From assembly GCA_966185765.1 (NCBI GenBank), contig CBIFVZ010000048.1, forward strand, positions 1 through 31,207: a stretch of 31,207 nt of DNA, given 5' to 3'. This stretch comes from CBIFVZ01 sp966185765 (GTDB lineage Bacteria > Pseudomonadota > Gammaproteobacteria > Enterobacterales > Enterobacteriaceae). Positions within the stretch are counted from its first letter, which is position 1. Each line of letters opens with the position of its first letter. Made by a program: the position numbers and the translations under genes. Below the pieces are notes generated by a model. It saw nothing but the letters and a program-made list of their open reading frames with translations, ran no database searches and was not told the origin of the DNA. Positions 14,915 through 22,763 of this stretch are shown here, piece after piece.

Positions 14915-16030
14915 TTAGCCTTCGCCATTCGGGTGAATTTTCCCTTCCTCGATAAATTCCCCATCGATTTCATCAGTATTGCCTTCGTGATCTCGGCCTG
15001 ACAGCAAATTCCAGCAGGAGATAAACAGCGCTGCGATCAGCGGGCCAATGACAAAGCCATTCACGCCATAGATTTCCATGCCGCCAAGCGTGGTTATCAG
15101 AATCAGGTAATCAGGCATTTTGGTGTCTTTGCCCACCAGCAGCGGACGTAGAATGTTATCCACCAGCCCGACGATGATGACAAAGAAACCCACCAGAAAC
15201 AGACCCTGCCACAGCTGCTGGGTGGCAAACAGAAATATTGCCGCAGGCACCCAGATAATGGCAGAGCCGACAGCCGGCACCAGCGACAGGAACGCCATCA
15301 GCGCACCCCATAAAATGCTACCGTCAATATCAACAATATAAAACGCAATACCCCCAAGTAGTCCCTGGACCAGGGCGACGACCACCGTCCCTTTTACCGT
15401 GGCACGGGAAACAGCGGCGAATTTAGCAAACAGGTGATGTTTGACAAATTCACTCAACGGCAGCGATTCCATCACCAGACGTACCAGATAAGGCCCGTCT
15501 TTCAGTAAAAAGAACAGCAGATAAAGCATGATGCCGAAGCTAACCGTGAAACCAAAGGTACCTTTACCAATCAGAAATGCGCTACCGGCCAGGTACTGGC
15601 CACCCTTAAGGGCAACGGCTGAAAGTTTGCTTTGTATTTGTGCGGCCGTATCCAGATTGTGCTCGGCCAGAAGCTGCCTTGCCCAGGTGGGGAGATGGTT
15701 GATGAGGCTTGCCACTACCGTTGGGAACTGGGTGTTATTGTGCTGAAGCTTGCTGTAAACAAGGTTAATCTCAAACGCCAGCGAGGAGAGGATGAGCGCC
15801 AGCGGCGTGAATACTATCAGGCAGATGATAACGACCGTCAGCAATGAGGCCAGCCCGTTACGTTCGCCCATTCTCGTGCGGAGTTTGTTTTTTAGCGGAT
15901 GGAAAATAACAGCCAGAATCGCTGCCCATAAAATAGCCGAGTACCAGGGAGCCAGAATGTTAAAAAAAGCCAGTGAAACAATAACGACAATCAGTATGAA
16001 AAAAAATTTCGTCAGGCCTTTGATTTGCAT
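14915..16030 (-). CDS. AI-2E family (PerM/YdiK-like) inner-membrane permease
   Basis: 371 aa with about eight membrane segments: N-terminal FFFILIVVIVSLAFFNILAP, a long non-membrane region around LEHNLDTAAQI-type sequence, and C-terminal helices with the family signatures PAVGSAIIWVPAA and VDNILRPLLVG. The tail DEIDGEFIEEGK is acidic and cytoplasmic. The family includes the AI-2 exporter TqsA and the Na+/H+ antiporter-like PerM group, so the substrate cannot be inferred. It is not close enough to E. coli ydiK to use that symbol. Transcribed opposite to the cluster; the 140 bp between it and the BtrH-like gene contain no clear feature. It marks the likely right border of the cluster. Confidence 0.88.
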   Translation of the reverse strand: MQIKGLTKFFFILIVVIVSLAFFNILAPWYSAILWAAILAVIFHPLKNKLRTRMGERNGLASLLTVVIICLIVFTPLALILSSLAFEINLVYSKLQHNNTQFPTVVASLINHLPTWARQLLAEHNLDTAAQIQSKLSAVALKGGQYLAGSAFLIGKGTFGFTVSFGIMLYLLFFLLKDGPYLVRLVMESLPLSEFVKHHLFAKFAAVSRATVKGTVVVALVQGLLGGIAFYIVDIDGSILWGALMAFLSLVPAVGSAIIWVPAAIFLFATQQLWQGLFLVGFFVIIVGLVDNILRPLLVGKDTKMPDYLILITTLGGMEIYGVNGFVIGPLIAALFISCWNLLSGRDHEGNTDEIDGEFIEEGKIHPNGEG

Positions 16031-16319
16031 ATTGTAGAGTTCTCTGCTCAGTCGCGTAGTGTGAAATATAGAACCTTTTACCTATTTTAGCTTTGTTGGT
16101 TGCACAGGTAACGCAGACAGGTATTGCAATATGTAAGCGCAGACCGATATGAACAGCGGGCAATATTTCTTCCTGTCTATTAAATAGACGCAAATGAATG
16201 GTGTTGCGGTAGCCTGTTTACCGGGATGGAGCATTTACAGTTTTTTCTTAACGCCCTGCGTTGCGCTATGTGTCATTGTGAATAGCGATAACATGATATC
16301 TATGCCATATGAGGGAACT

Positions 16320-16712
16320 ATGAAAAAAACAATCATCGCATTGTCTGCTCTACTGATTGCTGCTCCGGTTTTTTCTGCAACAACCACGCATGCCAGTGAC
16401 GAAACAGTTGCCCAGGCGCGCGAAGGTGCTGATAGCGCAAAAGAAAAACTGCACCAGGAACAGAATCGCGGCAAAGAGTTAAAACTGAAATCTGAGCATG
16501 CCGCAAAAGGCAAAAGCGAGGATCTGAGCAGCAAGGTAAGCGAGGGTTCTCAGAAAGCCTGGAATAAAACCAAAGAAGGTTCTGAGAAGGCCTGGGATAA
16601 AACAAAGCAAGGCTCTGAAAAGGCATGGAATGCAACAAAAGAAGAGTCCGGGAAAGCCTGGGACAGCACGAAACAGGGTGCACAGGACCTGAAGACGAAA
16701 GTGACTGAATGA
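16320..16712 (+). CDS. Secreted protein with LEA-like 11-residue repeats
   Basis: 130 aa. ATG 16320 follows GAGGGAACT. A signal peptide covers residues 1 to about 20-25 (MKKTIIALSALLIAAPVFSA). The mature part is highly charged, and residues 76-130 consist of five 11-residue units of the form GSEKAWDKTKQ (76-86, 87-97, 98-108, 109-119, 120-130), mirrored by 33-bp repeats in the DNA. Such 11-mer amphipathic helices recall group 3 LEA and apolipoprotein-like proteins, so an envelope stress or desiccation role is a reasonable guess. Probably periplasmic and disordered until it meets a surface. A long in-frame extension back to 16194 lacks a signal and is unlikely to be used. Confidence 0.8.
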   Translation: MKKTIIALSALLIAAPVFSATTTHASDETVAQAREGADSAKEKLHQEQNRGKELKLKSEHAAKGKSEDLSSKVSEGSQKAWNKTKEGSEKAWDKTKQGSEKAWNATKEESGKAWDSTKQGAQDLKTKVTE

Positions 16713-16732
16713 GTTCACGCTACCTTACAAGC

Positions 16733-16915
16733 AAGCCGGGTAAAGCCCGGCTTCAGATTGCTGACAAAGAAGGAAAAAACGTGGTTTTTCCTTCTTTGTG
16801 GTTAGCAGACGAAAATCAATGAATTGATTTTCCTTATTTTTTATTGGGCGTCACTCACCCTGTCTGAGACAGGGTGATTTAAGGCATCAGTCTCAAGCCG
16901 GGCAAAGCCCGGCTT
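16733..16915. repeat. 141-bp multi-hairpin repeat element flanked by duplicated terminator hairpins (copy 1)
   Basis: The core 16754-16894 holds three palindromes: 16764-16799 (ACAAAGAAGG arm, long A/T stem), 16811-16832 (GAAAATCAAT arm) and 16856-16876 (CACCCTGTC arm). It is flanked by two nearly identical 21-bp hairpins AAGCCGGG-yAAA-GCCCGGCTT at 16733-16753 and 16895-16915; only the second is followed by a T-run, so together they act as the terminator of the upstream gene. The same core occurs inverted at 18971-19111, where the flanking hairpins have a different sequence. It is not ERIC, REP/BIME or boxC as I know them. Likely a small non-autonomous mobile element (MITE-like). Confidence 0.8.
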
Positions 16916-17114
16916 CATTTTTGGCAAAACCGATTTGTATGGTGTTATCCCTTCATTTGCGCAATCTGCTCCGCAAGTCCCGGACTGGTTTATCCGTGCG
17001 AAAAAAAGGCAGGCTGTTCTAATTACAGCATGCGCTTAACATGGGTTGTGCCAAAGTTAAATGCGACAACACATATTCCGGCATGGGGGAACGGTCCCTT
17101 ACGCCAGGGGCATT

Positions 17115-17456
17115 TTAGCGTCGTTGATATTTTTCCGGCAGCGGCGGTGCCGGGCGACGGTCGTCAATCAGGTGATGCATTGTCAGAAGCGGGTGTCGCC
17201 AGAGCATGCCTGGCCCTGCCCAACGCATAATATTTTTTATTTCTTCACGCTTTGCGCGTTGATAGCAGTGCACCGGGCAGCGTCGGCAGGCGGGTTTTTC
17301 TTCGCCAAAAATGCAGCGTTCAAGGCGTTTTTCTGCATAGGCATAGAGCGCCTGATAGTGTTCGGGGTTAGCCACCGCGTGCGGGCAGCGTCGTTGATAA
17401 AGCGCAATCATACGTTTGATTGTGTGCTTTTCACGCTGAATACGTTTTCCCGCCAT
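17115..17456 (-). CDS. ygbA: YgbA, nitrous-oxide-stimulated-promoter family protein
   Basis: 113 aa basic protein with four clustered Cys in CIFGEEKPACRRCPVHCYQ, preceded by LYAYAEKRLERC and followed by MRWAGPGMLWRHPLLTMHHLIDDRRP. This agrees with E. coli YgbA as I remember it, an NsrR-regulated protein linked to recovery from nitrosative stress. The Cys cluster suggests metal binding. I chose ATG 17456 because AGAGGG sits about 8 bases upstream; an in-frame ATG at 17480 lacks a Shine-Dalgarno and lies inside a probable NsrR site. In K-12 it is at a different chromosomal location; here it stands between two inverted repeat elements with ybdG. Confidence 0.9.
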   Translation of the reverse strand: MAGKRIQREKHTIKRMIALYQRRCPHAVANPEHYQALYAYAEKRLERCIFGEEKPACRRCPVHCYQRAKREEIKNIMRWAGPGMLWRHPLLTMHHLIDDRRPAPPLPEKYQRR

Positions 17457-17471
17457 GATGACGCCCTCTTT

Positions 17472-17494
17472 AAGTTGCATATCGAATGCGCATT
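17472..17494 (-). promoter_or_regulatory. Candidate NsrR operator and -10 box for ygbA
   Basis: The sequence AAGTTGCATAT-C-GAATGCGCATT resembles the 11-1-11 NsrR consensus (AAGATGCATTT twice, inverted). On the minus strand a TATAAT lies at its upstream edge (17492-17497), so a bound repressor would block the promoter. ygbA is a known member of the NsrR regulon in E. coli. Several positions deviate from consensus, and the -35 is not obvious. Confidence 0.5.
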
Positions 17495-17694
17495 ATATGA
17501 AACCCGTTCGACTGACGCTACTCGAACGCATAAGCGTGTGCTGAGTAAAGCGGTGGAGTGAATGCGCGCCGGGAGAGATAGTGCGCAATGTAAAGTCTGT
17601 TTATTTTCTGACACATTTGAGCGATCACCCCCTGGATTTGCAAGCTTTATATATAAAGGGCATGATAATAAGGCGTAATGTATAAGGAGTAGTA

Positions 17695-18942
17695 ATGCAG
17701 GAATTAAATATCTTTGCTCAGAAATATGGAATCACGTTAAACCAAACCACTTCACTTATTATCGTGCTGGGAATTATTCTTGTGACGGCGATTGTCGTTC
17801 ATCTGGTTCTCCACGGACTGGTATTGCGCTTTTTTGAAAAGAGAGCAAAAGCCAGTAATAAAATTTGGTTACAGGTTATTACCGAGAATAAATTATTTCA
17901 TCGCCTGGCATTTATTCTCCAGGGGGTGATTGTCAACGCACAGTCGCTGCTGTGGCTGCGTCGCAGTGAGGCAGGCGAGATCCTCACTCTGTGCGCCCGG
18001 TTGTGGATAATGCTCTACACGCTGCTGGCACTCTTTTCCTTACTGGATATTGCGCTTAAGTTCGCACACCGCTTTTCTGCAACGGCCCAGCTGCCGCTGC
18101 GCGGTATTTTCCAGGGTGTGAAACTGCTTGCCGCAATAGTAACAGGCATCCTCATTATCTCACTGCTTATCGGTCAATCCCCGGCTATCCTGATAAGCGG
18201 CCTGGGGGCAATGGCTGCTGTGCTGATGTTGGTGTTTAAGGACCCCATTCTTGGGCTGGTGGCCGGAATACAGCTTTCAGCCAATGACATGCTTAAGCTC
18301 GGTGACTGGCTGGAAATGCCGAAATATGGTGCTGACGGTGCGGTGATTGATATTGGCCTCACCACCGTTAAAGTGAAAAACTGGGATAACACCATCACCA
18401 CCATTCCAACCTGGGCGCTGGTGTCTGATGCGTTTAAAAACTGGAGCGGTATGTCCCAGTCCGGTGGGCGACGCATTAAGCGCAGCATCCGTATTGATAC
18501 CACCAGCGTGCATTTTTTGTCGGATGATGACGAGGCACGGTTGCGCAAGAGCCGCCTGTTGCGGCCTTATCTGGATGCCAAAAGTCAGGAGATTGGGGAC
18601 TGGAACAGCACAGCAGAAGAAGGTTCTGTGCTGAACGCGCGGCGTATGACTAATCTTGGCACCTTTCGCGCCTACCTGAATGCCTACCTCACGCATCACC
18701 CGCGCATACGTAAAGACATGACGCTGATGGTGCGCCAGCTTGAGCCAACAGATACCGGACTTCCGCTGGAAATCTATGCGTTCACCAACACCGTGGTCTG
18801 GCTTGAGTATGAGTCTATTCAGGCAGATATCTTTGACCATATTTATGCGGTGATTGATGAGTTTGGTCTGCGTATACATCAGTCGCCAAGCGGTAATGAC
18901 GTTCGTGCTATCGCTGCACTGCTGCAACCACGCGCAGAATAA
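17695..18942 (+). CDS. ybdG: Miniconductance mechanosensitive channel YbdG
   Basis: 415 aa, the length of E. coli YbdG. N-terminal region with about five membrane segments (SLIIVLGIILVTAIVVHLVLHG first), then the conserved pore-lining helix and MscS beta domain LISGLGAMAAVLMLVFKDPILGLVAGIQLSANDMLKLGDWLEMPKYGADGAV, which matches my memory of the E. coli protein almost residue for residue. A cytoplasmic C-terminal domain follows. It opens at moderate membrane tension under hypoosmotic shock. ATG 17695 is preceded by AAGGAG. A 14-bp palindrome CTTTATATATAAAG lies about 40 bp upstream (17645-17658). In K-12 the gene is not next to agp; here it is bracketed by repeat elements. Confidence 0.96.
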   Translation: MQELNIFAQKYGITLNQTTSLIIVLGIILVTAIVVHLVLHGLVLRFFEKRAKASNKIWLQVITENKLFHRLAFILQGVIVNAQSLLWLRRSEAGEILTLCARLWIMLYTLLALFSLLDIALKFAHRFSATAQLPLRGIFQGVKLLAAIVTGILIISLLIGQSPAILISGLGAMAAVLMLVFKDPILGLVAGIQLSANDMLKLGDWLEMPKYGADGAVIDIGLTTVKVKNWDNTITTIPTWALVSDAFKNWSGMSQSGGRRIKRSIRIDTTSVHFLSDDDEARLRKSRLLRPYLDAKSQEIGDWNSTAEEGSVLNARRMTNLGTFRAYLNAYLTHHPRIRKDMTLMVRQLEPTDTGLPLEIYAFTNTVVWLEYESIQADIFDHIYAVIDEFGLRIHQSPSGNDVRAIAALLQPRAE

Positions 18943-18951
18943 CACTATCAT

Positions 18952-19130
18952 AACGGGCCGTAACGGTCCGCGAGACTGATAACAAACCGCATCCTGTCAC
19001 AGACAGGATGGGGGATACCCAATAAAAAATAAGGAAAATCAATTTATTGATTTTCGCCTGCTAACTACAAAGAAGGAAAAAACGTTTTTTTCCTTCTTTG
19101 TCAGCAATCTGACGGGCCGCAATGGCCCGT
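18952..19130. repeat. 141-bp multi-hairpin repeat element flanked by duplicated terminator hairpins (copy 2, inverted)
   Basis: The core 18971-19111 is the reverse complement of 16754-16894 with scattered differences. Palindromes are at 18990-19010, 19034-19055 and 19067-19101. In the first of these one stem pair has changed from C-G to T-A relative to copy 1, keeping the stem. Flanking hairpins are ACGGGCC-type at 18953-18971 (with one G-T wobble) and 19112-19130, the latter followed by a T-run that would terminate ybdG. The flanks resemble each other but not the flanks of copy 1, so they belong to the locus, not the element. Confidence 0.8.
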
Positions 19131-19255
19131 TTTTCTGCCACAATCGTTGTTTCTTCAGTAGGTTAATTACCATTTTTGCGAGATACAGCAAAAGCGCTTT
19201 GCGCAATTTCTGGCACACTGCTTTGCCTGAAATAGTCGGTTAAGGAGACCGAGAG

Positions 19256-20506
19256 ATGAAGAAATTGCGAGTTGCGACGCTGATATCCGCTGCGTTGTTA
19301 AGTCCAGTGCTGTTTGCCGCAGAGCAGGCACAGGATGCGCCGGAAGGCTATACGCTCCAGCAGGTTCTGTTAATGAGCCGCCACAACCTGCGTGCACCGC
19401 TTGCCAACAACGGCAGCGTGCTGGAGCAGGCCACGCCGCGCACCTGGCCGCAGTGGGAGGTGCCCGGCGGTCAGCTCACCACCAAAGGTGGCGTGCTGGA
19501 AGTTTACATGGGGCGCTACATGCGCGAGTGGCTGGCGCAGCAGGGGCTGGTGAAGGTGGGTGAATGCCCAACGCCGGATGCGGTTTACGCCTATGCCAAC
19601 AGTTTGCAACGCACGGTCGCGACCGCGCAGTTCTTCATTACCGGCGCGTTCCCGGGCTGTGATATTCCGGTACATCATCAGGAAAAGATGGGCACGATGG
19701 ACCCGACGTTTAACCCGTCTATCACCAACGGTGACGCGGCGTTCAGTCAGGCAGCCGTGCAGGCAATGGAAAAACAACGCCAGAGTGAGCAGCTTGATGA
19801 GAGCTATAAACTGCTTGAGGCGGTGGCGGACTACCAGCAGGCTCCCGCATGTAAAGACCAGCCACAGTGCAATCTGACCAGCGGCAAAGACATTTTTAGC
19901 GCCAACCTGAACGAAGAGCCGGGCGTGAAAGGGCCGCTGAAAGTGGGGAACTCGCTGGTGGATGCTTTCACGCTTCAGTATTACGAAGGTTTTCCGCTTG
20001 ACCAGGTGGCCTGGGGTGAAATAAAGAGCGACAAGCAGTGGCAGTTACTGTCAAAGCTGAAAAATGGCTACCAGGATACGCTGTTCACCTCGCCTGAGGT
20101 GGCGCGCAATGTGGCGGCTCCGCTGGTGAAATACATCAACAATGCGCTGGTAGAGCAGGGGATGAAAGGGCCTAAGGTGACCTTGCTCGTAGGACATGAC
20201 TCTAATATCGCGTCTCTGCTTACCGCGCTGGACTTTAAGCCCTACACGCTGCATAACCAGAACGAGCGCACACCGATTGGCGGCAAAATTATGTTTGAAC
20301 GCTGGCACGATACGAAAGGTAATCGTGAGTTAATGAAGGTGGAATATCTTTATCAGAGTAGTGAGCAGTTGCGTAACGCTGATGTGCTGTCGCTGGAGGC
20401 GCCACCACAGCGTGTAACGCTGGAGCTGGCGGGTTGCCCGACCGATGCAAACGGCTTCTGCCCGATGGAAAAATTTGAGCAGGTCATGCGCGACGCGGTG
20501 CGTTAA
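19256..20506 (+). CDS. agp: Periplasmic glucose-1-phosphatase
   Basis: 416 aa histidine acid phosphatase (E. coli Agp 413 aa). Signal peptide MKKLRVATLISAALLSPVLFAA; catalytic motif SRHNLRAP with His nucleophile and the Asn that replaces the usual Gly in the Agp branch; proton-donor motif LVGHDSNIASLL. Several Cys, including ECPTPD, CKDQPQC and CPTDANGFCP, suit periplasmic disulfides. It hydrolyses glucose-1-phosphate to scavenge glucose, and may act on phytate weakly. ATG is preceded by AAGGAGACCGAGAG. Its terminator is a strong GC hairpin shared with the convergent yccJ. Confidence 0.97.
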   Translation: MKKLRVATLISAALLSPVLFAAEQAQDAPEGYTLQQVLLMSRHNLRAPLANNGSVLEQATPRTWPQWEVPGGQLTTKGGVLEVYMGRYMREWLAQQGLVKVGECPTPDAVYAYANSLQRTVATAQFFITGAFPGCDIPVHHQEKMGTMDPTFNPSITNGDAAFSQAAVQAMEKQRQSEQLDESYKLLEAVADYQQAPACKDQPQCNLTSGKDIFSANLNEEPGVKGPLKVGNSLVDAFTLQYYEGFPLDQVAWGEIKSDKQWQLLSKLKNGYQDTLFTSPEVARNVAAPLVKYINNALVEQGMKGPKVTLLVGHDSNIASLLTALDFKPYTLHNQNERTPIGGKIMFERWHDTKGNRELMKVEYLYQSSEQLRNADVLSLEAPPQRVTLELAGCPTDANGFCPMEKFEQVMRDAVR

Positions 20507-20515
20507 GCCTAAGCG

Positions 20516-20539
20516 GCGTCCCCGCCCTGGCGGGGACGC
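20516..20539. terminator. GC-rich hairpin between convergent agp and yccJ
   Basis: Arms GCGTCCCCGCC and GGCGGGGACGC form a nearly continuous stem right after the agp stop and 8 bp before the yccJ stop. T-runs are short on both sides, so efficiency is uncertain, but position and stability suit a bidirectional terminator. Confidence 0.6.
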
Positions 20540-20547
20540 ATGCGGTA

Positions 20548-20775
20548 TCAGACGTTTTTACGCTCTATAGTCTGTTCGCCCCAGAACAGCTCGTCTTTAT
20601 CCGTTTTCTGAAACGCGCGCTCCAGCACGTCATCGCTACCTTCTTCCCAGATCCTCTCCGCTTCTTTTTCGTCATAATTAGCCACTTCAAAAATGGCTTC
20701 GGCAATTTCTGGTGAAGTATTACGTAGTGAAGCCCATTCACCCACGCGATGAGCTTTTGACTGTTGAGTTGGCAT
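20548..20775 (-). CDS. yccJ: Small conserved protein YccJ
   Basis: 75 aa, the same length as E. coli YccJ, with the conserved core VGEWASLRNTSPEIAEAIFEVANYDE and the end LFWGEQTIERKNV. The second of two adjacent ATG codons (20775) was chosen, because the Shine-Dalgarno GGGGAG is too close to the first (20778) and the K-12 protein begins MPTQ. Function unknown; in E. coli it forms an operon with wrbA under stress control. It lies 19 bp downstream of wrbA here too, so co-transcription is likely. Confidence 0.94.
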   Translation of the reverse strand: MPTQQSKAHRVGEWASLRNTSPEIAEAIFEVANYDEKEAERIWEEGSDDVLERAFQKTDKDELFWGEQTIERKNV

Positions 20776-20794
20776 CATTTCTCCCCTGTGTCGT

Positions 20795-21391
20795 TTAACC
20801 TTTAAGTTTTACTGCCAGTCCGGCGACATATTCGCCCTGGTAGCGTGCAATATTAAGCTCTTCTTCGCTGGGTTGGCGGGAACCGTCGCCGCCGGCAATG
20901 GTTGTTGCGCCATAAGGCGTACCGCCGCGCACGTGGGACACATCAAAAAGCTCTTTTGTGCCGTAGCCAATAGGCACAATTATCATGCCGTGGTGGGCAA
21001 GGGTGGTCCAGGTTGAGGAGATGGTGTGCTCCTGGCCGCCGCCAGTGCCGGTGGAGCTGAACACGCTCGCAAGCTTGCCATAGAGCGCGCCTGAAGCCCA
21101 CAGCCCGCCAGTCTGGTCGAGGAAAGTGCGCATTTGGCCGGACATGTTGCCAAAGCGGGTGGGTGTGCCGAATAGGATGGCATCGTAATCTGCCAGTTCC
21201 GCTGGTGTGGCGCAAGGCGTGTCCTGCTGCTTACCTCCGGCTTTTTCAAACGCCTCAGCGGGCATCGTTTCCGGGACGCGTTTAACCGTCACTTCCACGC
21301 CGCTGACCTTTTTTGCCCCTTCAGCTACGGCCTGCGCCATAGTTTCAATGTGTCCGTACATGGAATAATAGAGCACCAGTACCTTCGCCAT
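20795..21391 (-). CDS. wrbA: NAD(P)H:quinone oxidoreductase WrbA
   Basis: 198 aa, the same length as E. coli WrbA. Flavodoxin-like fold with FMN phosphate loop YYSMYGHIETMA at residues 9-20, GTPTRFGNMSGQMRTFLDQTGGLW, and the family signature STGTGGGQE. The C-terminus is GEYVAGLAVKLKG. A tetrameric FMN enzyme that reduces quinones by two electrons, limiting redox cycling; stationary-phase induced in E. coli. ATG is preceded by GAGGAG. Upstream of yccJ in the same direction. Confidence 0.97.
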   Translation of the reverse strand: MAKVLVLYYSMYGHIETMAQAVAEGAKKVSGVEVTVKRVPETMPAEAFEKAGGKQQDTPCATPAELADYDAILFGTPTRFGNMSGQMRTFLDQTGGLWASGALYGKLASVFSSTGTGGGQEHTISSTWTTLAHHGMIIVPIGYGTKELFDVSHVRGGTPYGATTIAGGDGSRQPSEEELNIARYQGEYVAGLAVKLKG

Positions 21392-21783
21392 ATATCCGTA
21401 CTCCTCATTTGCGTCATTGAGAACAGTTTTGTGACTTCACCTCATTAAAGATACGCCTTAGCGGCAAGAGTGCAAACCGGAGCAATGTTTCCATGTTTTA
21501 CAGCAACCCGCTGCGTTGTAAGAGGGTTTTGTCGCATCATGACACATTTTTTTACCGCAGATTTTTCCCGGATATAAGAAAACGTTATGGCACTATCTGG
21601 AACAAAATATTGCTGAACACGTTCTGAATGTTTCAGGATGTTACTATTTTTTTGCCATATTGACGTGCTGATCTACGCTTAAGTCTACGCGGAAAACTCC
21701 AGCGTTGGCGCTGGCCGTGAACAGAGAGCATCTGCAGTTACTGAATGAGTGATGTTAAACAATTCTCGACTCTGGAGGTCAAG
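21392..21783. promoter_or_regulatory. Divergent intergenic region wrbA / ymdF
   Basis: This 392-bp stretch contains the promoters of the divergently transcribed wrbA and ymdF. I see no convincing open frame. Both E. coli genes are RpoS-associated, so sigma-S-type -10 boxes are expected, but I could not pick specific ones with confidence. GGAGG at about 21773-21777 is the ymdF ribosome-binding site. Confidence 0.5.
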
Positions 21784-21960
21784 ATGGCAAATCATCGTGG
21801 TGGTTCAGGTAATTTCGCAGAAGATCGTGAAAGAGCTTCGGCAGCAGGACGTAAAGGCGGCCAACAAAGCGGCGGGAACTTCAAAAATGACCCGCAGCGT
21901 GCGTCTGAAGCAGGTAAGAAAGGGGGTAAAAATAGCCACGGTTCACGCAGCAGTAGCTGA
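21784..21960 (+). CDS. ymdF: Stress-induced KGG-repeat protein YmdF
   Basis: 58 aa hydrophilic protein of the Con-10/YciG group: two copies of the pattern F-x-x-D-x-x-R-A-S-x-A-G-x-K-G-G (NFAEDRERASAAGRKGG and NFKNDPQRASEAGKKGG). It closely matches E. coli YmdF (57 aa as remembered). ATG 21784 was chosen over the in-frame ATG at 21745 because a Shine-Dalgarno (GGAGGTC) precedes it and homologues begin MANHRGG. Function unknown; related to general stress and motility phenotypes through YciG-type relatives. Confidence 0.93.
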   Translation: MANHRGGSGNFAEDRERASAAGRKGGQQSGGNFKNDPQRASEAGKKGGKNSHGSRSSS

Positions 21961-22019
21961 TGAATTGTGACAGGAAGACCGGTTCGCGTGCGCAAGCGCT
22001 GTGACCGCTTCCCTCCCTG

Positions 22020-22049
22020 CCGCCGGGCTTCCCCGGCGGTTTTTTTTTA
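22020..22049 (+). terminator. Rho-independent terminator after ymdF
   Basis: Stem CCGCCGGG / CCCGGCGG with a short loop, followed by at least nine T. Classic intrinsic terminator about 60 bp downstream of ymdF. Confidence 0.9.
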
Positions 22050-22127
22050 TGCCTGCTTTAGCCCGTTGCCTTTAGCTGTGTAGCACCATTTGCTATCCTG
22101 AACCCCGGTCTGAGAGGGAGTAACGGC

Positions 22128-22763
22128 ATGGCGGCAGGCGCAGTAACCAGCGGGCGGCGCACAAAGGCGTTCGCGGCAAAAAAGGCAGTAATACTCAGTG
22201 CAGGTCTGGATATTTTTTCCCGCGTTGGGTTGCATGGCGCCACCCTCGACAGGCTGGCTGAAAAGGCGGGCGTGTCTAAAACCAATCTACTCTATTATTT
22301 CCCGTCTAAAGAGGCACTGTATGTCGCCGTGCTGCAGGACCTGCTGGATATCTGGCTTGCTCCCCTGCGGGCATTTCGTCACGATGTGGAGCCGCTGGCA
22401 GCCATTGGTGATTATATCAGCCTTAAAATGGCCGTATCGCGCGATCATCCGCAGGCCTCCCGACTATTTTGTCTTGAAATGCTGCAAGGTGCGCCGTTGT
22501 TAAAAACGCTGCTTGAAGGAGATTTGCGTCAACTGGTGGAAGAAAAGTCGGCCATTATCCGCAGTTGGGTCGCGCAGGGTAAGCTCGCGCAACGGGATCC
22601 GTATCATCTTATTTTTACTATCTGGGCGACGACGCAGCACTACGCCGATTTTTCAACGCAGATTGAGGCGGTATGCGGCCAGACGTTACAGGACGACGCC
22701 TTTTTCCATCAGGCCGTGGAAAATGTTCAGCGCATTATTCTTGAGGGCATACGCCCGCGTTAA
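22128..22763 (+). CDS. rutR: TetR-family regulator RutR
   Basis: 211 aa (E. coli RutR 212 aa). The N-terminal helix-turn-helix contains LDRLAEKAGVSKTNLLYYFPSKEALYVAVL, followed by the RutR C-terminal domain (IWLAPLRAFRHDVEPLAAIGDYI, QASRLFCLEMLQGAPLL, TIWATTQHYADFSTQIEAV, NVQRIILEGIRPR). In E. coli it represses rutABCDEFG, with uracil or thymine as ligand, and also binds near other pyrimidine and purine genes. The rut operon, which in K-12 lies between ymdF and rutR, is absent here: only 167 bp separate the two genes. The stop codon TTAA overlaps the stop of the convergent DUF1311 gene. Confidence 0.95.
   Translation: MAAGAVTSGRRTKAFAAKKAVILSAGLDIFSRVGLHGATLDRLAEKAGVSKTNLLYYFPSKEALYVAVLQDLLDIWLAPLRAFRHDVEPLAAIGDYISLKMAVSRDHPQASRLFCLEMLQGAPLLKTLLEGDLRQLVEEKSAIIRSWVAQGKLAQRDPYHLIFTIWATTQHYADFSTQIEAVCGQTLQDDAFFHQAVENVQRIILEGIRPR

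Noticed and set aside
16947..16990. Minus-strand tail reading PGLAEQIAQMKG followed by a stop, possible remnant of a lost gene
   Set aside because: Only about 14 codons before an in-frame stop; too short to identify or to separate from chance.
17061..17561. 166-codon + strand frame opposite ygbA
   Set aside because: Antisense to ygbA, which has the conserved cysteine cluster and the expected length; no independent support.
16754..19111. ERIC, REP or CRISPR identity for the repeated hairpins
   Set aside because: The core lacks the ERIC and REP consensus as I know them, and there are only two copies with no spacer array.
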